A stretch of 10,000 nucleotides of DNA from Nymphaea colorata (GCF_008831285.2 NW_022205225.1:1-10000); one strand, 5' to 3'. Numbered from the stretch's first letter, positions 1-10,000 are shown. Notes: generated from the letters alone by a model not told the origin. A program made the numbers and translations.

Positions 1-968
<968 letters not shown>

Positions 969-1398
969 TACTTTGATGTCAGTGTATACGAGTCGTTGAA
1001 GGAACAATACCCAATCTCTTGGTTGGGTATTGTTCCGTTCTATTCAGTCACGTTTTACTCATATGATGATTCCATTCTAATCTCTTTCCTTCACAAAAAT
1101 CTAATCTAAATCAATACAGCAAGCAGCATTTACGCTGCGTTGCGTGGTTCATTGTTGCCGAGTGACCTATTTTCGCTATGTACTAAACTCATATATAATT
1201 ATAATAAATTCCACAAATCGTTTGACTTCTTTATTGTGAATTGTTAGTGTTACGGGGTTGGCCTCTTATGACAAGGGATATAACAGATAAATAATTATCT
1301 CTCGGCCTCGGCGCAAAGAAAAGGAGAGTCAGAAAGAAGAGTCTATGATGAAGGCTAAAACGAAATATGACATGACTCTTAATTGAGTCAGAGTAGGG
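969..1398. other. psbA-trnH intergenic spacer
   Basis: This 430-base AT-rich stretch lies between the psbA stop and trnH and is the region used as a plant barcode. It holds no gene I can support. It contains the psbA 3' stem-loop at 1001-1036, a short hairpin with GCAGC/GCTGC arms around 1120-1138, an AT-rich palindrome at 1285-1300, and a 6-bp hairpin at 1373-1390 ending 8 bases before trnH. A reverse-strand open frame at 1231-1488 crosses trnH and is not a gene. Confidence 0.9.
1001..1036 (+). terminator. psbA 3' UTR stem-loop
   Basis: A perfect 14-bp inverted repeat begins 32 bases after the psbA stop. The arms are GGAACAATACCCAA (1001-1014) and TTGGGTATTGTTCC (1023-1036), with an 8-base loop. 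Plastid psbA transcripts are known to end in such a hairpin, which protects the mRNA from 3' exonucleases and fixes its 3' end more than it terminates transcription. The inner CCAATCTCTTGG can pair as a competing small hairpin. Confidence 0.88.
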
Positions 1399-1473
1399 GC
1401 GGATGTAGCCAAGTGGATTAAGGTAGTGGATTGTGAATCCACCATTCGCGGGTTCAATTCCCGTCGTTCGCCC
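1399..1473 (+). tRNA. trnH-GUG: tRNA-His (GUG)
   Basis: This is the plastid histidine tRNA. The acceptor arm GCGGATG pairs with CGTTCGC near the 3' end. The anticodon stem GTGGA/TCCAC encloses the loop TTGTGAA, with the anticodon GTG at 1433-1435. The T-arm CGGGTTCAATTCCCG is perfect. The extra G at 1398 can supply the G-1 that histidyl-tRNA synthetase requires, pairing with a 3' C; exact ends may differ by one base. The gene shares the psbA strand and marks the edge of the single-copy region. All arms are intact, unlike the two broken protein genes on either side. Confidence 0.96.
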
Positions 1474-1506
1474 ATTCACATCATTCATTATTTTTTCTTT
1501 CTCTTT
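1474..1506. other. Likely inverted repeat / large single-copy junction zone
   Basis: Only 33 T-rich bases separate trnH from the rpl2 stop codon. In dicot and magnoliid plastomes the boundary between the inverted repeat and the large single-copy region usually falls between rpl2 and trnH on this side. No rps19 fragment is present. The exact boundary cannot be placed because the other repeat copy is outside the window. Confidence 0.6.
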
Positions 1507-2995
1507 CTATTTACGGCGACGAAGAATAAAATATCACTATATTTATTCCTTTTCCTACTCCTTCTTCCAAGCGCGGGATAACCCAAGGAGTTGTGGGTTT
1601 TTTTCTACCAATCGGGGCCCTCCTTCACCACCTCCATGGGGATGGTCTACAGGGTTCATAACTACTCCTCTTACTACAGGACGCTTACCTAGCCAACATT
1701 TAGATCCGGCTCTACCCAAACTTTTCTGGTTCGCCCCGACATTACCCACTTGTCCGACTGTTGCTGAGCAGTTTTTGGATATCAAACGAACCTCTCCAGA
1801 TGGTAATCTTAATGTGGCCGATTTACCCTCTTTTGCAATCAGTTTCGCTACAGCACCTGCTGCTCTAGCTAATTGTCCACCCTTTCCAAGTGTTATTTCT
1901 ATGTTATGTATGGCCGTGCCTAAGGGCATATCGGTTGAAGTAGATTCTTCTTTTTGATCAATCAAAACCCCTTCCCAAACTGTACAAGCTTCTTCCAAAG
2001 CATACGGCTTTCTGGATGTAGATGATGATATCTAGACAGATGGATCTTATATGAATCGTATGATGAAGTACCACATGAGTGGATATATAGGAATCCAAAT
2101 CTGCCGAATCACTCATGCTACGATCTTCTACATCCTAGGTCTCCCCATTCCGTCATCTGGCTTATGTTCTTCATGTAGCACTCAGACCGAATGACTCTAT
2201 GAAATTACGTCGATACTTCCATTCCACATATTACGGGTAACGTAGGAGACATCTCTATTTTTCCCCCGGGGGATCTTTAGAATTACCACTGCTTAGCTTT
2301 CAATTCGCCTCTGACCATCAAATGAAATGTGAATAACCCATCCTCCTCTCTTTGAAACAAGGGGCGCTTCCGGTTCTATCCGTGCTTCAAACAATTTTGT
2401 CTTCTCCATATTACCATATCTCTAGAGTCAATAATTTTATATGAGGAACCACTGAACTCAATCACCTGCTGCCGTTACTCTTCAGTTTTCTGTTGAGGTC
2501 TATCCCGTAGAGGTACTCAAATTGGATCAGTGATCGATTTCTAGGTTTTGTCGTAAACCTAATTGGTTACTTCCAATTACGTAAATCAATAGTTCAAACC
2601 GCACTCAAAGGTAGGGCATTTCCCATTGATATAGGAACTTCTGTACCAGAAACAATGGTATCTCCAATTATAGCCCCTCTGGGATGTAAAATATATCTCT
2701 TCTCACCATCCCCATAGTGTATGAGACAAATGTATGCATTTCGATTAGGGTCGTATTCTATGGTTACGATTCTACCAGATATGTCTTTTGCATTCCGTCG
2801 AAAATCGATTTTACGGTATAGACGCTTATGACCTCCCCCTCTATGCCTTGCGGTAATGATTCCTCTGGCATTACGACCTTTACCACAACGATGCTGTCCA
2901 TAGATCAAATTTGTTCGTGGATTGGATTTCGCTTGACTGTCTACGGCTCCTTTGCGTGTGCTAGGGGTAGAAGTTTTGTATAAATGTATGGCCAT
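1507..2995 (-). CDS. rpl2: 50S ribosomal protein L2, two exons with a group II intron, 3' end frameshifted
   Basis: uL2 is a core protein of the plastid large ribosomal subunit near the peptidyl-transferase centre. Exon 1 (2605-2995) begins [19 protein letters not shown] and is fully open; its length of 391 bases is the usual one. The start is a plain ATG (2993-2995), whereas some plants encode ACG here and edit it. Exon 2 (1507-1934) resumes at [20 protein letters not shown] and includes the conserved [13 protein letters not shown] motif that contacts rRNA. Joining TTG-A to CC-GAT gives Leu-Thr-Asp. Past that motif the frame breaks three times, with one base missing near 1622, 1584 and 1532. 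Restoring the frame at each point recovers the usual basic tail ending RRRK and the TAG at 1507-1509. Losses total three, so the tail ends in register. The gene follows rpl23 after 26 bases and is probably co-transcribed with it. Confidence 0.96.
1935..2604 (-). other. Group II intron of rpl2
   Basis: This 670-base intron begins with GTGCG (2604-2600), matching the group II 5' consensus GUGYG, directly after exon-1 base 2605. Its 3' end lies directly before CCGATATGCCC of exon 2. It carries no long ORF and no maturase. It belongs to the plastid group IIA introns, which are generally taken to need the matK product encoded elsewhere. Boundaries were chosen by the 5' consensus and by restoring the uL2 frame. 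Confidence 0.93.
1977..2010 (-). other. Group II intron domain V
   Basis: Read on the minus strand, this 34-base element lies about 42 bases before the 3' splice site. It has the AGC catalytic triad at the base of its 5' arm (AAGCCGTATGC), a short loop, and a 3' arm (GCTTGTACAGTTT) pairing back with a bulge. The size and distance fit domain V, the catalytic core of the ribozyme. No base looks lost here. Confidence 0.8.
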
Positions 2996-3021
2996 GTTAT
3001 TAAGTATTTATTTTTTTTTAT

Positions 3022-3303
3022 TTAAGTTCTTTTCTCTATAAGAGGTGGAATAGAATAACCCGGTTGAAGCGTAATGATCATACGTCTGTAATGCATTGTA
3101 TGTCGCATAATAGGTCCCATTCTTCTACCCTTTCCCGGGAGTCGATGGCTATTCATAGCTACTACCTTGACACCAAAGAAGAGTTCGATCCAATGCTTTA
3201 TTTCTGTCCTAGTTGATCCTGATTCGACATTAGAAGTATATTGATTGTTCCCCAATAACCGAATACTTTTTTCTGTAAATACTGCATATTTGATTCCATC
3301 CAT
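3022..3303 (-). CDS. rpl23: 50S ribosomal protein L23
   Basis: uL23 sits at the exit of the large-subunit tunnel and is a docking point for nascent-chain factors. The 93-residue product starts [18 protein letters not shown] and ends PPLIEKRT, the normal plastid length. The middle carries [33 protein letters not shown] and the [28 protein letters not shown] block typical of the family. I chose ATG 3301-3303 because it matches the family N terminus. The open frame continues upstream to 3402, but that part has no family similarity. The gene is uninterrupted, unlike its rpl2 neighbour. Small differences from common sequences, such as GKGRR and MRH, look like ordinary substitutions. Confidence 0.96.
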   Translation of the reverse strand: MDGIKYAVFTEKSIRLLGNNQYTSNVESGSTRTEIKHWIELFFGVKVVAMNSHRLPGKGRRMGPIMRHTMHYRRMIITLQPGYSIPPLIEKRT

Positions 3304-3472
3304 AAATCCATTTTCTTCCCTATGAGTTCCAGTATCTATAAGAATTAGAATTCTTACCGTTTCTACCGTTTCTATCTTATTCTTATAGTATGAATATACC
3401 AATTAGTTATCTATGGATGATGAGATTCCGTTGATACGGAGCCAATTCTATTATTGAACGTTCCAATTCGCG
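3304..3472. other. rpl23-trnI spacer
   Basis: These 169 bases hold the rpl23 5' leader. I see no gene. A 9-base unit TACCGTTTC occurs twice in tandem at 3355-3363 and 3364-3372. I could not identify a convincing -35/-10 pair, so no promoter is called. Confidence 0.6.
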
Positions 3473-3546
3473 TGCATCCAGCAGGAATTGAACCTACGAA
3501 TTTGCCAATTATGAGTTGGGCGCTTTAACCATTCAGCCATGGATGC
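3473..3546 (-). tRNA. trnI-CAU: tRNA-Ile (CAU), AUA-reading
   Basis: On the minus strand this 74-base gene begins GCATCCATGGCTGAATGG and ends CTGGATGCA, closing a 7-bp acceptor stem. The anticodon CAT is encoded at 3511-3513 in the loop CTCATAA, flanked by the stem CCAA/TTGG. The T-arm is GTAGG/CCTGC with one T-G wobble. In plastids this CAU tRNA has its C34 converted to lysidine so that it reads AUA as isoleucine rather than AUG. Its place between rpl23 and ycf2 in the inverted repeat is the classic one and distinguishes it from the methionine CAU tRNAs. Confidence 0.96.
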
Positions 3547-3619
3547 TTCGCGGAGACTCGTCATCAACGGGGGCTGTCTTTGTGTAAGTGGATTTCAATT
3601 GAAATATAATCTTTCGTTT

Positions 3620-3625
3620 AGGAGA
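3620..3625 (+). promoter_or_regulatory. Shine-Dalgarno-like site of ycf2
   Basis: AGGAGA lies five bases before the ATG at 3631, a good match and distance for pairing with the plastid 16S rRNA 3' end. It supports 3631 as the ycf2 start. Confidence 0.65.
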
Positions 3626-3630
3626 AATCA

Positions 3631-6600
3631 ATGAAACGGCATCAATTCAAATCCTGTATTTTGGAATTGAGAGAGATATTGAGAGAGATCAAGAATTCTC
3701 GCTATTTCTTAGATTCATGGACCAAATTCGATTCAGTGGTGTCTTTCACTCACATTTTTTTCCACCAAGAACGTTTTGTGAAACTCCTTGGCCCCCAAAC
3801 TTGGAGTGTCCTGCTTTCACGTGATTCACAGGGTTCAACAAGCAATCGATATTTCACTTTCACGATCAAAGGTGTAGTACTGCTTGTAGTAGCGGTCCTT
3901 ATATATCGTATTAACAATCGAAATATGGTCGAAAGAAAAAATCTCTATTTGATGGGGCTTCTTCCTATACCTATGAATTCCATTGGACCCAGAAATGATA
4001 CATTGGAAGAATCTTTTTGGTCTCCCAATATCAATAGGTTGATTGTTTCGCTCCTGTATCTTCCAAAAGGGAAAAAGATCTCTGAGAGTTGTTTCATGGA
4101 TCCGAAAGAGAGTACTTGGGTCCTCCCAATAACTAAAAAGTGTATCATGCCTGAATCTAACTGGGGTTCGCGGTGGTGGAGGAACTGGATCGGAAAAAAG
4201 AGGGATTCTAGTTGTAAGATATCTAATGAAACAGTAGCTGGAATTGAGATCTCATTCAAAGAGAAAGATATCAAATATCTGGAGTTTCTTTTTGTATCCT
4301 ATATGGATGATCCGATCCGCAAGGACCATGGTTGGGAATTGTTTGATCGTGTTTCTCCGAGGAAGAAGCGAAACATAATCAATTTGAATTCGGGACAGCT
4401 ATTCGAAATCTTAGCGAAACACTTGATTTGTTATCTCATGTCTGCTTTTCGTGAAAAAAGACCAATTGAAGTGGAGGGTTTCCTCAAACAACAAGGAGCT
4501 GAGGCAACTATTCCATCAAATGATATTGAGCATGTTTCCCATCTCTTCTCGAGAAACAAGTGGGATATTTCTTTGCAAAATTGTGCTCAATTTCATATGT
4601 GGCAATTCCACCAAGATCTCTTCGTTAGTTGGGGGAAGAATCAGCACGAATCGGATTTTTTGAGGAACGTATCGAGAGAGAATTTGATTTGGTTAGACAA
4701 TATGTGGTTGGTAAACAAGGATCGGTTTTTTAGCAAGGTACGGAATGTATCGTCAAATATTCAATATGATTCCACAAGATCTATTTTCGTTCAAGTAACG
4801 GATTCTAGCCAATTGAAAGGATCTTCTGATCAATCCAGAGATCATTTCGATTCCATTAGGAATGAGGATTCGGAATATCACACATTGATCAATCAAACAG
4901 AGATTCAGCAACTAAAAGAAAGATTGATTCTTTGGGATCCTTCCTCTCTTCAAACGGAACGAACAGAGATAGAATCAGATCGATTCCCGAAATACCCTTC
5001 TGGATATTCCTCAATGTCCCGGCTATTCACGGAACGTGAAAAGCAGATGAATAATCATCTGTTTCCGGAAAAATCGAAGAATTTCTTGGGAATCCTACAA
5101 GATCAATTCGTTCTTTTTTCTCCGACAGATGGTCAGAACTTCATCTGGTTTCGAATGCTACTGAGAGGTTCACTAGAGATCAGAAATTGTTGAAGAAACA
5201 ACAAGATGTTTTTTCTTTTGTCCCTTCCAGGCGATCGGAAAAGAAAGAAATGGTTGATATATTCAAGATAATTACGTATTTACAAAATACCGTCTCAATT
5301 CATCCTATTTCATCAGATCGGGGATGTGATATGGTTCCGAAGGATGAACCGGATATGGACAGTTCTAATAAGATCTCATTCTTGAACAAAAACCCATTTT
5401 GTGATTTATTCCATCTATTCCATGACCGGAACAAAGGGAGATACACGTTGCACCACGATTTTGAATCAGAAGAGAGATTTCAAGAAATGGCAGATCTATT
5501 CACTCTATCAATAACCGAGCCTGATCCGGTGTATCATAAGGGATTTGCCTTTTCTATTGATTCCTACGGGTTGGATCAAAAAAAATTCTTGAATGAGGTA
5601 TTCAACTCCAGGGATGAATCGAAAAAGAACTCTTTATTGGTTCTACCTCATATTTTTGATGAAGAGAATGAATCTTTTTATCGAAGGATCAGAAAAAAAT
5701 GGGTCCGGATCTCCTGCAGGAATGGTTTGGAAGATCCAAAACCCAAAATAGTGGTATTTGCTAGCAACAACATAATGGAGGCAGTCAATCAATATAGATT
5801 GATCCGAAATCTGATTCAAATCCAATATAGCACCTATGGGTACATAAGAAATCTATCGAATAGATTCTTTTTAATGAATAGATCCGATCGCAACTTCGAA
5901 TATGGAATTCAAAGGGATCAAATAGGAAATGATACTCTGAATCATATAACTATAATGAAATATATGATCAACCAACATTTATCGAATGTGAAAAAGAGTC
6001 AGAAGAAATGGTTCGATCCTCTTATTTCTCGAACCGAGAGATCCATGAATCGGGATCCTAATGCATATAGATACAAATGGTCCAATGGGAGCAAGAATTT
6101 CCAGGAGCATTTGGAGCATTTCGTTTCTGAACAGAAGAACCGTTTTCAAGTGGTGTTCGATCGATTACGTATTAATCAACATTCGATTGATTGGTCCAAG
6201 GTTATCGACAAACAAGATTTGTCTAAGTCACTTCATTTCTTTTTGTCCAAGTCACTTCTCTTTTTGTCTAAGTCACTTACTTTTTTCTTTGTGAGTATCG
6301 GGAATATCCCCATTCATAGGTCCGAGATCCACATCTATGAATTGAAAGGTCCGAATGATCAACTCTGCAATCAGTTGTTAGAATCAATAGGTGTTCAAAT
6401 CGTTCATTTGAATAAATTGAAACCCTTCTTATTGGATGATCATGATACTTCCCAAAGATCGAAATTCTTGATCAATGGGGGAACAATATCAGCATTTTTG
6501 TTCAATAAGATACCAAAGTGGATGATTGACTCACTCCATACTAGGAATAATCGCAGGAAATTCTTTGATAACACCGATTCCTATTTCTCAATGATATCCC

Positions 6601-9600
6601 ACGATCGGGACAATTGGCTGAATCCCGTGAAACCATTTCATAGAAGTTCATTGATATCTTCTTTTTATAAAGCAAATCTACTTCGATTCTTGAATAATCC
6701 ACATCACTTCTGCTTCTATTCTAACAAAAGATTCCCTTTTTATGCGGAAAAGACCCGTATCGATAATTATGATCTTACATATGGACAATTCCTCCATATC
6801 TCGTTCATCCGCAACAAGATATTTTCTTTGTGCGTCGGTAAAAAAAACATGTTTTTTTGGAGAGAGATACTATTTCACCAATCGAGTCACAGGTATCTGA
6901 CATATTCATACCTAACGATTTTCCACAAAGTGGTGACGAAACGTATAACTTGTACAAATCTCAGCCTCTTTCAACTTATTGTCAGCCTCTTTCAGATATG
7001 AATCTATCTGATTCAGAAGGGAAGAACTTGCATCAGTATCTCAGTTTCAATTCAAACATGGGTTTGATTCACACTCCATGTTCTGAGAAAGATTTACCAT
7101 CCGCAAAAAAACGGAATCTTTGTCTAAAGAAATGCGTTGAGAAACGGCAGATGTATAGAGCCTTTCAACGAGATAGTGCTTTTTCAAATCTCTCAAAATG
7201 GAATCTGTTCCAAACGTATATGCCATGGTTCCTTACTTCGGCAGGGTGCAAATATATAAATTTCATCCTTTTAGATACTTTTTCAGACCCATTGCCGATA
7301 CTAAGTAGCAGTCACAAATTTGTATCCTTTTTTTATGATATTATGCATGGATCAGATATATCATGGTCAATTCTTCAGATTCCATTGTGGGCGATTCTTC
7401 CACGATGGAATCTGATAAGTGAGATTTCGAGTAAGTGTTTACAGAATCTTCTTCTGCCCGAAGAAATGATTCATCGAAATAATGAGTCACCCGTTCCATT
7501 GAAGTGGACACATCTGAGATCACCAAATGCTCGGGAGTTCCTCTATTCAATCCTTTTCCTTCTTCTTGTTGCTGGATATCTCGTTCGTACGCATCTTCTC
7601 TTTATTTCCCGAGTCTCTAGTGAGTTACAGACAGAGTTAGAAAAGATCAAATCTTTGATGATTCCATCATACATGATTGAGTTGCGAAAACTTCTGGATA
7701 GGTATCCTCCACCTGAACTGAATTCTTTCTGGTTAAAGAATCTCTTTCTAGTTGCTCTGGAACAATTAGGAGATTCTCTGGAAGAAATACGGAGTTCTGC
7801 TTCTGGTGGCAACATGCTATTGAGTGGTGGTCCCACTTATGGGGTCAAATCAATACGTTCTAAGAAGAAAGATTTGAATATCAATCTCATCGATATCATC
7901 TATCTCATAAGTATCATACCAAATCCCATCAATTCAATCACTTTTTCGAGAAATACGAGACATCTAAGTCGTACAAGTAAAGAGATCTATTCATTGATAA
8001 GAAAAACGTGAACAGTGATTGGATTGATGATCAAATAGAATCCTGGGTCGCGAACAGTGATTGGATTGATGATGCAGAAAGAGAATTCTTAGTTCAGTTC
8101 TCCACCTTAACGACAGAAAAAAGGATTGATCAAATTCTATTGAGTCTGACTCATAGTGATCATTTATCAAAGAATGACTCTGGTTATCAAATGATTGAAC
8201 AACCGGGATCCATTTACTTACGATACTTAGTTGACATTCAAAAAAGGTATCTAATGAATTATGAGTTCAATAGATCCTGTTTAGCAGAAAGACGGATATT
8301 CCTTGCTCATTATCAGACAATTACTTATTCACAAACCCCGTGTGGGGCTAATAGTTCTCATTTCCCATCTCATGGAAAACCCTTTTCGCTCCGCTTAGCC
8401 CTACCCCTTCTAGGGGTATTTTAGTGATAGGTTTTATAGGAACTGGACGATCATATTTTGTCAAATACCGAGTGACAAACTCCTATGTTCCCTTCATTAC
8501 GGTATTTCCGAACAAGTTCCTGGATGACAATCAAGGTTATCTTATTGATGATATCGATATTGAGGATCGTGACGATATCGATATTGATGATCGTGACGAT
8601 GATGACCTTGATACGGAGCTGCTAACTATGCCGAATGTGCTAACTATGTATATGACGCCGAAAATAGACCAATTTGAGATCACCCTTCCATTAGAATTAG
8701 CAAAAGCAATGTCTCCTTGCATAATATGGATTCCAAACATTCATGATCTTTATGTGAATGAGTCGAATTACTTATCCTCGGTCTATTAGTGAACCATCTC
8801 CCAGGGATTGTGAAAGATGTTCCACTAGAAATATTCTTGTTATTGCTTCGACTCATATTCCCCAAAAAGTGGATCCCGCTCTAATAGCTCCGAATAAATC
8901 AAATACATGCATTAAGATACGAAGGCTTCTTATTCCACAACAACGAAAGCACTTTTTCATTCTTTCATATACTAGGGGATTCCGCTTGGAAAAGAAAATG
9001 TCCCATACTAATGGATTCGGATCCATAACCATGGGTTCCAATGCACGAGATCTTGTAGCACTTACCAATGAGGTCCTATCAATTAGTATTACACAAAAGA
9101 AATCAATTATAGACACTAATACAATTAGATCAGCTCTTCATAGACAAACTTGGGATTTGCGATCCCAGGTAAGATCCGTTCAGTATCATGAGATCCTTTT
9201 CTATCAGATAGGAAGGGCTGTTGCACAAAATGTACTTCTAAGTAATTGCTCCATAGATCCTATATCTATCTATATGAAGAAGAAATCATGTAAGGAAGGG
9301 GATTCTTATTTGTCCAAATGGTACTTCGAACTTGGAACGAGCATGAAGAAATTAACGATACTTCTTTATCTTTTGAGTTGTTCTGCCGGATCGGTCGCTC
9401 AAGATCTTTGGGGACCCGATGAACAAAATTGGATCACTTCTTATGGATTCGTTGAGAATGATTCTGATCTAGTTCATGGCCTATTAGAAAGCGCTCTGGT
9501 GGGATACTCACGGACAGAATGCAGTCAGTTTGATAATGATCGAGTGACATTGCTTCTTCGGTCCGAACCAAGGAATCAGTTAGATATGATGCAAAATGGA

Positions 9601-10000
9601 TCTTGTTCTATCGTTGATCAGAGATTTCTATATGAAAAATACGAATCGGGGTTTGAAGAAGGGGAAGGAGAAGGAACCCTCGACCTGCAACAGATAAAGG
9701 AGGATGAGGATTTATTCAATCACATAGTTTGGGCTCCTAGACTATGGCGCCCTCATGGCAATCTATTTGATTTTATCGAAAGGCCCAATAAATTGGGATT
9801 TCCCTATTGGGTCAGGTCATTTCGGGACAAGCGGATCATTTATCATAAAGAGGATAAGCTTCAAGAGAATGATTCGGAGTTCTTGCGGAGTGGAACCGTG
9901 CAGTACCAGACACGAGATAGATCTTCCAAAGAACAAGGGTTTTTTCGAATAAGCCAATTCATTTGGGACCCTGCAGATCAATTCTTTTTCCTATTCAAAG
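3631..10000 (+). CDS. ycf2: Ycf2, giant AAA-ATPase-related plastid protein, 3'-truncated by the window and frameshifted
   Basis: Ycf2 is the largest plastid-encoded protein (about 2,280 residues in tobacco) and is essential there. It is reported with FtsHi proteins in an ATPase complex at the inner envelope that pulls in imported precursors. The product starts [23 protein letters not shown]; about 2,125 codons lie in the window. A hydrophobic segment [14 protein letters not shown] is near residue 90 and another, [17 protein letters not shown], near 1310. A Walker A-like GFIGTGRSY is near residue 1600 (about 8429-8455) and a Walker B-like [11 protein letters not shown] near 1700. The frame passes through six single-base losses: about 5070, in the A-run 6840-6847, in the A-run 8002-8006, in the C-run 8404-8407, near 8777 and near 8800. 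From 8803 the frame stays open to the window end. Six losses restore the original register. Family-like in-frame length changes also occur. Identity is certain; intactness is not. Confidence 0.97.
6219..6286 (+). repeat. LSKSL tandem repeat within ycf2
   Basis: Three imperfect units beginning TTGTCTAAGTCACTT, TTGTCCAAGTCACTT and TTGTCTAAGTCACTT start at 6219, 6243 and 6264, so spacings are 24 and 21 bases, both multiples of three. They encode [15 protein letters not shown] and LSKSLTFF. Repeat number here is known to vary among plant ycf2 genes. Confidence 0.85.
6968..7001 (+). repeat. 13-base direct repeat at a ycf2 deletion site
   Basis: TCAGCCTCTTTCA occurs twice, 21 bases apart, starting near 6960 and 6981. 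It encodes QPLS twice around TYC, where other ycf2 proteins carry roughly 30 additional residues between YNLYKS and TYCQ. The shorter form is in frame. Confidence 0.6.
8010..8073 (+). repeat. 22-base direct repeat within ycf2
   Basis: Identical 22-base copies at 8010-8031 and 8052-8073 start GAACAGTGATTGGATTG and encode NSDWIDD twice, in [24 protein letters not shown]. They are 42 bases apart, so the repeat keeps the reading frame. The two copies have probably been homogenised, since related proteins show less similar blocks here. Confidence 0.85.
8550..8597 (+). repeat. 24-base tandem repeat, Asp-rich linker of ycf2
   Basis: Two units of 24 bases (8550-8573 and 8574-8597) differ at one position and are followed by GATGATGAC. 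They encode DIDIEDRD and DIDIDDRD in an acidic stretch between the Walker A and Walker B-like motifs. This DID/DDS-type repeat is a known length hotspot in plant ycf2. Confidence 0.88.

Noticed and set aside
1222-1250. Possible -35 (TTGACT) and weak -10 (TAGTGT) before trnH
   Set aside because: The -10 match is poor and the site lies about 150 bases upstream of trnH, so I do not call a promoter.
1231-1488. Reverse-strand open frame of 85 residues
   Set aside because: It runs antisense through trnH and the spacer and has no recognisable protein features.
1433-1957. Plus-strand open frame of 174 residues
   Set aside because: It is the antisense shadow of rpl2 exon 2 and also overlaps trnH.
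1935-2604. Search for a maturase or homing ORF in the rpl2 intron
   Set aside because: No long open frame is present; plastid rpl2 introns lack one.
3304-3402. Upstream extension of rpl23 to an earlier start, adding 33 residues
   Set aside because: The family N terminus is MDGIKYAVF at 3303, and the added residues have no family similarity. The upstream frame is open by chance.
6840-6847. Programmed frameshifting at the A8 run
   Set aside because: Only one of six breaks is at a strongly slippery run, the others are scattered, and plant ycf2 is not known to use recoding.
8537-8740. Serine-rich reverse-strand open frame
   Set aside because: It is the antisense of the Asp-rich ycf2 repeat, so its composition is a by-product.
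3631-8789. Treating the ycf2 pieces as separate genes
   Set aside because: Each piece matches a consecutive part of one Ycf2 protein, joined by single-base frame changes. Later pieces lack proper start sites; several begin at TTG or GTG inside the gene.
9755-9952. Plus-strand open frame of 65 residues
   Set aside because: It is out of frame with the continuous ycf2 frame that spans 8803-10000.

Overview
This window is plastid (chloroplast) DNA from a land plant, read across the junction between the large single-copy region and an inverted repeat. Three things support this: the gene set (psbA, trnH-GUG, rpl2 with a group II intron, rpl23, trnI-CAU, ycf2), the gene order, and close protein-level agreement with known plastid products. 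An intact-style ycf2 argues against grasses. The placement of trnH directly beside the rpl2 end, with no rps19 between them, is the usual dicot or magnoliid layout. I do not name a species.

Layout. Bases 1-968 (+) hold the 3' 90% of psbA (photosystem II D1), cut by the window start at codon 31. Bases 969-1398 are the psbA-trnH spacer, with the psbA 3' stem-loop at 1001-1036. trnH-GUG (+) lies at 1399-1473. About 33 bases later the inverted-repeat genes begin, all on the minus strand: rpl2 exon 2 (1507-1934), its group II intron (1935-2604), rpl2 exon 1 (2605-2995), rpl23 (3022-3303) and trnI-CAU (3473-3546). ycf2 then starts on the plus strand at 3631 and runs off the window end at about residue 2125.

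Functionally there are three groups. psbA serves photosystem II. rpl23-rpl2, trnH and trnI serve plastid translation. ycf2 encodes the very large AAA-type ATPase-related protein linked to the plastid protein-import motor.

The striking feature is the number of reading-frame breaks. psbA has eight small indels between about 243 and 676. rpl2 exon 2 has three single-base losses between about 1532 and 1622. ycf2 has six single-base losses between about 5070 and 8802. In each gene the indels add up to a multiple of three, so the frame is restored. Residues between the breaks are well conserved, and most breaks sit in short homopolymers. Genuine family-level length changes in ycf2 are multiples of three. 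The simplest reading is uncorrected sequencing or assembly error in a real plastid genome. A plastid-derived insertion in the nuclear or mitochondrial genome is the main alternative. I see no undescribed system here.
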